The notes beneath the pieces are model-generated. The model worked only from the letters and a program-made list of their open reading frames with translations, made no database searches and had not been told where the DNA came from. A stretch of 64,000 nt of DNA from an uncultured Microbacterium sp. Lineage in GTDB: Bacteria; Actinomycetota; Actinomycetes; Actinomycetales; Microbacteriaceae. Positions within the stretch are counted from its first letter, which is position 1; every line of letters begins with the position of its first letter. The DNA lies in contig CANNEP010000002.1 of assembly GCA_947503655.1 (NCBI GenBank), positions 49,460 through 113,459 on the forward strand, given 5' to 3'. Below, piece after piece: positions 58,400 to 64,000 of the stretch. The position numbers and the translations under genes were made by a program.

Positions 58400-59081
58400 G
58401 CTCGTAGCCCACCGATTCGGCCGAGGCTGGCATCGCCATCAGCCGTGTTGCCGTGCGCGCAACCTCACCCCACGTGGCCGCACCCAATGGTTGCGCCCAC
58501 CGCGCCACGAGCTGAGAGGCGAGCACCGGCCATGCGGCATCGCGGTCGGTTTCGTGCAGGGCAAGGCATGACGCGCACGCACTGACTCCGGGGGTGATGA
58601 CGGGGCCAACGACGATGCTCGATCTGGTGATCACGATCGGGAGGTGCGTGGTGTCTGTTGCCATGAGTTCGCGACACGAACGCGGAACCACGACGTCGCG
58701 AGCAACGACCCACACGACCTCGGGGTGAGTGCTGTCGAAGGTCGCCGTCGGCAACGACCGCAACGCTTCTGCGGCGTCTGCGGCATCAGCGTCTTCGGTG
58801 GGTGTGCCCTGCGAGATGACGCCGACGCGAATGGGTGCGGTCGTGACGGCGATTGCCGAGGCGATGTGGTCGAGAAACCCCGGTGCTTGCCGAGTAACCC
58901 CGAGACGCGTGCTGAGGTGGCCGAGCTCGGAACGCGTGGTGCCGTGCTCGAGCGCCATGAGGAGTTCGATCTGCCACGGCGACGGATGCTCGATGTGCAC
59001 GCTCTCGCTCACACCGAACTGCATCGTGGTGTCGTCGCGCCAGAGCGGCGGGGCGATGAGACTGAGGCGTTCTGAAGTCAT
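58251..59081 (-). CDS. Orphan cyclodehydratase-like (TOMM leader-binding/E1-C-like) protein
   Basis: This 276-residue protein resembles the N-terminal 'ocin-ThiF/cyclodehydratase' partner of YcaO proteins. It has a winged-helix-like N-terminal region (IELLMALEHGTTRSELGHL) and a Rossmann-like middle (RVGVIS, EVVWVVARDVVVPRSCRELM). The signature is GPVITPGVSACASCLALHET, with C169-x2-C172, then HADCGC (C245, C247) as the second half of a zinc site. No YcaO gene is in the window. The gene at this place in M. tuberculosis is Rv3196, from memory. Its 3' 149 nt, including the last two zinc cysteines, overlap uvrD2 antisense. Confidence 0.72.
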   Translation of the reverse strand: MTSERLSLIAPPLWRDDTTMQFGVSESVHIEHPSPWQIELLMALEHGTTRSELGHLSTRLGVTRQAPGFLDHIASAIAVTTAPIRVGVISQGTPTEDADAADAAEALRSLPTATFDSTHPEVVWVVARDVVVPRSCRELMATDTTHLPIVITRSSIVVGPVITPGVSACASCLALHETDRDAAWPVLASQLVARWAQPLGAATWGEVARTATRLMAMPASAESVGYELSAMNLPRVRQYQLHADCGCQSPAGNARANGADDLHHEPTTTPACAPLA

Positions 59082-59138
59082 GCCTCATGATGGCGCGCGA
59101 CCGCATCCCTGCGGTGAACGCAAGGGCAATCTGTGGAG

Positions 59139-59173
59139 AACTGGCCACCCGCCGAATCAGCGGGTGGCCAGTT
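59139..59173. terminator. Hairpin between DUF2342 and cyclodehydratase-like genes
   Basis: AACTGGCCACCCGC and GCGGGTGGCCAGTT form a 14-bp perfect stem with a 7-nt loop, 8 nt after the DUF2342 stop on the minus strand. There is no long T-run. It probably terminates or stabilises the DUF2342 mRNA. Confidence 0.7.
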
Positions 59174-59180
59174 ATCTGTC

Positions 59181-60638
59181 TTAGACGGGGTGGGGGCCGG
59201 TCGGCGGTTCTGCCGAACCATCCTCATCAGCCGGCGGTTCCGTTTCACGCGGCGTGATGGTTCCGTCTTCGCCTTCAATCAGCCTCGTTTCGTCACCAGC
59301 CAGGAGCTTCGCGAGAGCATCATCCATTTCGTCGCGCACCGGCTCGTCGCCTCGGGCGTTCGCCTGAAGACGTGCGATGAGCGCGGCCGGGTCGTCGATG
59401 TCTTCCGCCGTTGGCATGAAGTCGGGGTAGTCCCACAAAGCGTCGCGAGCGGCGATGCCAACGGCATCGGTCACGGCGCGCCACATGGCGGCGGCTTCGC
59501 GGAGGCGGCGGGGGCGCAGCTCCAGCTGCATGAGCGAACCGAGTGCCTTTTCGGCGGGGTTTCCGACGGCGCGACGGCGACGCACAGCCTCGCTGATGCG
59601 AACAGCTTCGGGGAGACGAGCCGTGGCGTCCGTGGTCACGACATCGACCCAGCCTTCGACCGTGGCGATCAGGTTCTCGAGGCGCGAGCGGGCAGCCTTC
59701 TGCTCAGCGGACTCGGGCTTCAAGAAGCTCCCGTTCTGCAGGATTTCGCCGAGACGTTCGGGGTGCTCCGGATCGAATTCACGGGCGGCTTCTTCGACCC
59801 GTTCCGTATCGATCGCGACACCACGAGTGAACTCGATGATCTGCGAGATGACGTGGAGGCGAAGCCATTTCGCGTGACGGAACAAGCGTGCGTGCGCGAG
59901 CTCGCGCGTGCCGAGGTACAGCGCCAATTGGTCATCCGCGACTTCGAGCCCGGACTTAAAGTCGGCAAAGTTCTGCGGAAGAATCGCGGCTTCGCCGGAA
60001 GGCAGAAGCGGGAAACCTACGTCGCCACCGGCAACCACCTCAGTGGACAGGCGACCGATGATCTGGCCCAGTTGCGTGGAGTAGGCAGCACCGCCGAGGG
60101 AGCGCATCAGACGCCCGGCTCCGGCGATCATGCCCTTCATTTCTTCTGGCACCTGCTCGTCAAGCGTCGACATGAACGAGTTGGTCATGGTTGCTGCGAA
60201 CGGTTCGGCAAGCTCTTGCCAGACCGGCATCGTGTGCTCGACCCACTCGCCGCGCGTCAGAGTCTTGGCGGGCTGCGTGAGCTCGGCAATCGTGGTGGCA
60301 TCGGAGAGCCACAAACTGGCAAGCACAAACGCCTGGTCCAGATCGGTGCGCTGGCCTGTAGTGATGCCGAGGCCACTCTGATTCGCGATGTGGAGCGCTT
60401 GACGCTGGGCCGTCTCCCAATTGATGACGGTGCCGTCGTCGGTGTCACCGGCCGCGCCAGCCATGCCGGAGAACATGCCCTGGAAGCTACTCATCATCTG
60501 CTGCAGCATGGCGGGGTCAACCGCGCCACCGGTCAGACGTTGCAATTGCTCAGGGTCGATCGCCCCCATGCCGCTACCAAAAAGCTGGCGGAGGAGTTCC
60601 TCAAAGTCTTCGGGGTCGGGAGAATCGTTATCTGCCAC
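59181..60638 (-). CDS. Zinc-dependent metalloprotease, DUF2342 (F420-associated hydrolase-like)
   Basis: This 485-residue protein starts with a Met/Gln-rich helical region (LQQMMSSFQGMFSGMAG). The conserved core contains GTRELAHARLFRHAKWLR, which holds the zincin-like histidines of the DUF2342 family, and LIATVEGWVDVVT with the third-ligand glutamate region. RRRRAVGNPAEKALGSLMQLELRPRRLREA (shown here only in part: NPAEKALGSLMQLELRPRR) is also strongly conserved. The Rv3195 homologue occupies the same place in M. tuberculosis, from memory. The tail is acidic and Pro-rich. GTG 60638 follows AAAGGCGG. It diverges from the PDZ-Lon gene. Confidence 0.88.
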   Translation of the reverse strand: MADNDSPDPEDFEELLRQLFGSGMGAIDPEQLQRLTGGAVDPAMLQQMMSSFQGMFSGMAGAAGDTDDGTVINWETAQRQALHIANQSGLGITTGQRTDLDQAFVLASLWLSDATTIAELTQPAKTLTRGEWVEHTMPVWQELAEPFAATMTNSFMSTLDEQVPEEMKGMIAGAGRLMRSLGGAAYSTQLGQIIGRLSTEVVAGGDVGFPLLPSGEAAILPQNFADFKSGLEVADDQLALYLGTRELAHARLFRHAKWLRLHVISQIIEFTRGVAIDTERVEEAAREFDPEHPERLGEILQNGSFLKPESAEQKAARSRLENLIATVEGWVDVVTTDATARLPEAVRISEAVRRRRAVGNPAEKALGSLMQLELRPRRLREAAAMWRAVTDAVGIAARDALWDYPDFMPTAEDIDDPAALIARLQANARGDEPVRDEMDDALAKLLAGDETRLIEGEDGTITPRETEPPADEDGSAEPPTGPHPV

Positions 60639-60765
60639 TTCAGCCGCCTTTCAGCAGGTTGATCAGGTCTCGTTCTACGCTAGTCCCACTGCTATGCCGC
60701 TTGGCGGTTGCTCGCCGGATCCGTGTACGCCTCCCGCGAACGAGCGGGAAAGGAAGGAAGAAAAC

Positions 60766-61923
60766 GTGATCCCCACGTATGACTCTGGGCAGCCGGACGC
60801 TGTCACGATGACCGACGACGCGACGCTGGCGGCAGCCCGTCGCCGTAAGCGCACGATCACAGGGATCACCGCGCTCACGATCGCGATCATTTGCCTGTTT
60901 CTCGCGAGCATTCTTCCTTCCGGCTTCGTCATTCGTCAGCCCGGCCCCGTCGTCAACACGCTCGGTGAGGTGCAAGACACGGACGGCAACGAGATCCCCC
61001 TGATCGAGATGCCGGCTGACGTTGAGACCTTCGAAACGAGCGGTGCGCTGAGTCTGACGACGGTGCAAATTGTCGGCAACCGCGAGAGCACGCCCAACTG
61101 GTTCCAGCTCGCACAGGCGTGGTTCGACCCCAGCAAGGCCGTCATGAACATCGACCAGGTGTTCCCGAAAGAGCAGACCAGCGAAGAGCGTCAAGAGCAA
61201 GACGCGCTCATGATGGCGAACTCACAGCACGACGCGACGGCGGCAGCGCTCATCGAGCTGGGTTACGACGTTCCCATCGAGCTGCAGATCGCCCAGGTGC
61301 TTGATGACGGTGCCTCGGTCGGCAAGCTCGAAGTGGGCGACGTCGTGAACAGCATTAACGACACTCCCGTGGCAGACGTGCTCGACATGCGTGACGCCAT
61401 CGCGGCGGGCAACGGGGCTGACGTCACCGTCAACGTCGTCCGCGACGGCGAGGCACAAGACGTTGTCATTACACCAGTCAAGGGCGACGCCGACGGCGAA
61501 ACCATTTGGATGATCGGTGTCAGCGCAGGCCCCGCGTACGACTTCCCGTTTGACGTCTCGATCATGCTGGAAAACATCGGCGGCCCGAGCGCCGGCATGA
61601 TTTTTGCCCTCGGCATCATCGACAGCCTGACGCCGGGGGAGATGACGGGCGGCAAGTCGATTGCGGGCACCGGAACCATCAACTACGTCGGCGAGGTGGG
61701 GCCCATTGGTGGCATCCAGCAGAAGATGCAGGGAGCGGTGCGTGCTGGTTCCGAGTACTTCCTCGCGCCCGCGGCAAACTGCAACGAGGTCGTCGGTCAT
61801 GTGCCCGACGGGTTGACCGTCGTGAAGGTGGCCAAGCTGAGCGAAGCACGCGACGCGGTCGAGACGATTGGCGAGGGCGACACAGACGCCATCGCGAAGC
61901 TCCTGAGCTGCTCTTCGAAGTAA
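60766..61923 (+). CDS. PDZ domain-containing Lon-type serine protease, membrane-anchored
   Basis: This 385-residue protein has one N-terminal membrane helix (TALTIAIICLFLASILPSGF), a PDZ domain (about residues 160-240, VLDDGASVGKLEVGDVVNSI) and a C-terminal Lon (S16) catalytic domain. The catalytic pair is visible: Ser275 in GGPSAGMIFALG and Lys320 in GPIGGIQQKMQGA. There is no ATPase domain. It should act on extracytoplasmic substrates. GTG 60766 is chosen for the strong AAGGAAGGAAG before it; ATG 60808 is the alternative. Gene order with UPF0182 and DUF2342 is conserved in actinobacteria. Confidence 0.92.
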   Translation: MIPTYDSGQPDAVTMTDDATLAAARRRKRTITGITALTIAIICLFLASILPSGFVIRQPGPVVNTLGEVQDTDGNEIPLIEMPADVETFETSGALSLTTVQIVGNRESTPNWFQLAQAWFDPSKAVMNIDQVFPKEQTSEERQEQDALMMANSQHDATAAALIELGYDVPIELQIAQVLDDGASVGKLEVGDVVNSINDTPVADVLDMRDAIAAGNGADVTVNVVRDGEAQDVVITPVKGDADGETIWMIGVSAGPAYDFPFDVSIMLENIGGPSAGMIFALGIIDSLTPGEMTGGKSIAGTGTINYVGEVGPIGGIQQKMQGAVRAGSEYFLAPAANCNEVVGHVPDGLTVVKVAKLSEARDAVETIGEGDTDAIAKLLSCSSK

Positions 61924-62019
61924 CGTCGGAGCCTTCAGCGAAGGCCATGCGGGAGTAGTCGTTTCGGAGAGTGCGCTGAGAGCGGACGCCTACCGGGCGC
62001 ATGCCCAGGCGAGGTTCCG

Positions 62020-62025
62020 TAGGAT
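62020..62025 (+). promoter_or_regulatory. Leaderless -10 element (TAGGAT) for the UPF0182 gene
   Basis: TAGGAT ends 6 nt before GTG 62032, and no ribosome-binding site is present in GAAACG. Confidence 0.55.
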
Positions 62026-62031
62026 GAAACG

Positions 62032-64000
62032 GTGACCACCACCCCTGCGCCGAATCTGAACGCGCCCAGCCCCGGTCGACGAGTGCTTGTCATTTCACTC
62101 GTTGTCATCGCGGCGCTGGTTGCGGCGTTCTTCCTGTTCTCCAACCTGTTTGCCGATTACCTCTGGTTTGACCAGCTCGGATTCGCCTCCGTGCTGACGA
62201 CCCAGTGGATCGCTCGCGTGATCATGTTCGTCGTCGGCTTCGTCGGCATGGCAGTACCGGTCGCTATTGCGATCAACCTGTCATACCGCCTGCGCCCGGT
62301 CTACGCGCGTCTCAGCTCACAGCTGGACCGCTACCAGGAGGTCGTTGAACCGCTGCGCCGACTCGCGATGTGGGGTATCCCGATCTTCTTCGGTCTGTTT
62401 GCCGGCCTCAGCGCCGCAACAACGTGGGAGACGGTGTGGCTGTTCTTCTCCAGCGTGAGCTCCGGTGAGGTTGACCCGCAGTTCGGTCTCGACCTGTCGT
62501 TCTACATGTTCGCGTTGCCGTTCTGGCGCGGCCTCGTCGCGTTTGCTTCGGCCGTCGTAATTGTCAGCCTGCTCGTCACCGCTTTTGTGTCGTACCTCTA
62601 TGGTTCCGTTCGTGTCGGCAACGGTGAACTGCGCATTTCGAAGGCCGCACGCATTCAGCTCGCTGTTACTGCTGGCCTCTACCTGGCACTGCAGGCTGTG
62701 AGCCTGTGGCTGGACCGCTACGCGACGCTCATTGAGAGGCGCGCAGGCGACCGCATCACCGGCCCCGGCTTCACGGGCGCGAACGCCGTCATTCCGGGCC
62801 TGACGATTCTGTCGGTCGTCGCAGTTGTCGTTGCCGTGCTGTTCATCGTGACCGCAATCGTCGGTCGCTGGCGCTACCCGCTTATCGGTACCGCGCTGCT
62901 GCTGGTCACTTCCCTCGTGCTCGGCATGGGCTACCCGTGGTTTGTTGACACGGTGCAGGTGAAGCCGAACCAGCTTGCGCTGGAAGAGGAGTACTACCAG
63001 CACAACATCGACATGACGCAGAAGGCGTACGGCATCGACGATCTCGAAGTCACCGACTTCAAGGCGGAGACCGAGGCCACCGCTGGTCAGCTGCGCGCCG
63101 ACGCCGAGACGACCGCTTCGATTCGCATCATGGACCCGGCAATCATCAGCCCGACCGTGAAGCAGATCGAACAGTACCGTGGCTACTACCAGTTCGCAGA
63201 GACGATGGACGTTGACCGCTACGACATCGATGGCGAAAGCCAAGACGTCGTGGTGTCGGTTCGTGAGCTGAACACTGGCGCGCTCGGTCAGTCCGACTGG
63301 CAGAACACGTCGATCGTGTACACCCACGGTTACGGCATTGTTGCTGCCGCTGGTAACAAGCGCACGCCCGATGGCAACCCTGTCTTCCTGGAGCGCGGTA
63401 TTCCCGCGCAGGGCTTCTTGTCTGACGAGAAGTTTGAGCCGCGCGTGTACTTCGGTGAGCAGTCGCCGCTGTACTCGATCGTTGGTGCCCCGGAAGGTAC
63501 CGAGCCCGTCGAAATTGACTACCCGCGTGGTGGCAAGGAAGGCGAGACCGAGACGAAGACCACCTTCACGGGTGACGGTGGCCCGAAGATCGGCAACTTC
63601 TTCACGAAGCTCATCTACGCGATGAAGTTCAAGTCAGAGCAGATTCTGTTCTCTGACTACGTGAACGAAGATTCGCAGATTCTCTACAACCGCGACCCCG
63701 CAGACCGCGTGGCAGCTGTTGCTCCGTACCTGACGGTTGACTCTGACCCGTACCCCTCGGTTGTTGATGGCCGCATCGTCTGGATCGTTGACGCCTACAC
63801 GACGAGCGCGAACTACCCGTACTCGAGCCACGTGAGCCTGTCGAATGCGATTCAAGACTCGTCGAACGACCAGCCGCGTTTCGCGATCGACAACATCAAC
63901 TACATCCGTAACTCGGTTAAGGCTACGGTCGACGCGTACGACGGCTCGGTCACGCTCTACGCGTGGGACGACAAAGACCCGGTGCTGCAGACGTGGCAGA
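62032..64000 (+). CDS. UPF0182 family large membrane protein, 5' part
   Basis: The frame is open from GTG 62032 to the window edge, giving 656 residues of a protein that is normally 900-1000 residues. Seven or so membrane helices fall in the first ~310 residues. LFADYLWFDQLGFASVL after helix 1 is the UPF0182 signature, and YRLRPVYARLS and FGLDLSFYMFALPFW are also conserved. A large extracytoplasmic domain follows, including NYVYRNP-like and SSNDQPRFAIDNINYIRNSVK-type motifs (the latter seen here as FAIDNINYIRNSVKA). Function is unknown. The start follows a TAGGAT box at leaderless spacing. The 3' end is outside the window. Confidence 0.92.
   Translation, partial: MTTTPAPNLNAPSPGRRVLVISLVVIAALVAAFFLFSNLFADYLWFDQLGFASVLTTQWIARVIMFVVGFVGMAVPVAIAINLSYRLRPVYARLSSQLDRYQEVVEPLRRLAMWGIPIFFGLFAGLSAATTWETVWLFFSSVSSGEVDPQFGLDLSFYMFALPFWRGLVAFASAVVIVSLLVTAFVSYLYGSVRVGNGELRISKAARIQLAVTAGLYLALQAVSLWLDRYATLIERRAGDRITGPGFTGANAVIPGLTILSVVAVVVAVLFIVTAIVGRWRYPLIGTALLLVTSLVLGMGYPWFVDTVQVKPNQLALEEEYYQHNIDMTQKAYGIDDLEVTDFKAETEATAGQLRADAETTASIRIMDPAIISPTVKQIEQYRGYYQFAETMDVDRYDIDGESQDVVVSVRELNTGALGQSDWQNTSIVYTHGYGIVAAAGNKRTPDGNPVFLERGIPAQGFLSDEKFEPRVYFGEQSPLYSIVGAPEGTEPVEIDYPRGGKEGETETKTTFTGDGGPKIGNFFTKLIYAMKFKSEQILFSDYVNEDSQILYNRDPADRVAAVAPYLTVDSDPYPSVVDGRIVWIVDAYTTSANYPYSSHVSLSNAIQDSSNDQPRFAIDNINYIRNSVKATVDAYDGSVTLYAWDDKDPVLQTWQ

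Noticed and set aside
52-62610. GGTTCCG as an FtsK-orienting (KOPS/AIMS) or polarised Chi-like signal
   Set aside because: Plus-strand copies of the two orientations are about equal in both halves of the window, so there is no polarity to support these roles.
1-64000. CRISPR arrays, tRNA/rRNA genes, insertion sequences, prophage
   Set aside because: No regularly spaced repeats, no tRNA T-loop context with a foldable cloverleaf, no transposase or integrase, and no phage genes were found on reading both strands.

Overview
The window looks like chromosomal DNA of a high-GC actinobacterium of the order Micrococcales, most likely Microbacteriaceae. Support: actinobacterial gene families (DUF3117, DUF3107, DUF2342 protease, UPF0182, AdnA/AdnB helicase-nucleases, actinobacterial DapC and DapD), frequent GTG and a few TTG starts, a tandem glycine riboswitch before gcvTHP, and two long blocks whose gene order matches Mycobacterium tuberculosis as I remember it (about Rv1201c-Rv1234, and Rv3193c-Rv3211). 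Genus cannot be fixed from the sequence. I see no tRNA, rRNA, insertion sequence, prophage or CRISPR array. Genes are tightly packed, with 4-nt ATGA/GTGA overlaps and strong hairpin terminators between units.

Layout. 1-1002: end of a carboxymuconolactone-decarboxylase/AhpD-type gene pair. 1061-4095: AI-2E family exporter, a 41-residue Cys-rich peptide gene and an MFS drug exporter. 4319-4548: wreck of a DUF1345 membrane gene. 4614-7783: ABC exporter and a family-2 glycosyltransferase. 7884-12456: glycine riboswitch and the glycine cleavage system gcvT-gcvH-gcvP. 12592-13383: CPBP membrane protease. 13694-20726: oligopeptide-type ABC importer (lipoprotein, two permeases, fused double ATPase), interrupted by an inverted PH-domain gene. 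20857-30504: typA, azlCD, a small membrane protein, ferredoxin, dapC, gltA, dapD, dapE and a PIG-V-like membrane glycosyltransferase. dapC, dapD and dapE together give the succinylase branch to meso-diaminopimelate and lysine.

30578-37047: DUF3117, O-methyltransferase, tatB, then a leftward cluster (MgtE-N/CBS protein, DUF1003, Mrp, PEP-mutase-like protein), a YflT-type stress protein and an alpha/beta hydrolase. 37315-40499: glycine betaine/proline-type importer proVWX behind a long leader. 40566-44899: aminopeptidase P, a membrane-anchored EEP-family protein, a PHP phosphoesterase and a DUF817 protein. 44896-64000: DEAD-box helicase, ferritin-like protein, DUF3107, adnA-adnB, a degenerate APH-fold protein, nudC, uvrD2, an orphan cyclodehydratase-like protein, DUF2342 protease, PDZ-Lon protease and a truncated UPF0182 gene. 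This last block is a genome-maintenance and proteostasis neighbourhood.

The less ordinary signals are: (i) the heptamer GGTTCCG/CGGAACC, hand-counted at about 85 copies and sometimes paired into hairpins; (ii) sixteen start codons preceded by TANNNT at 6 or 7 nt, the hallmark of leaderless transcripts; (iii) a 29-codon leaderless uORF whose stop overlaps the gltA start; (iv) the Cys-rich mini-peptide; (v) an antisense overlap of 149 bp between uvrD2 and the cyclodehydratase-like gene that carries conserved residues on both strands; (vi) an APH-fold protein without its catalytic HGD motif; and (vii) an intrinsic terminator embedded in the 3' coding end of the convergent DUF817 gene.
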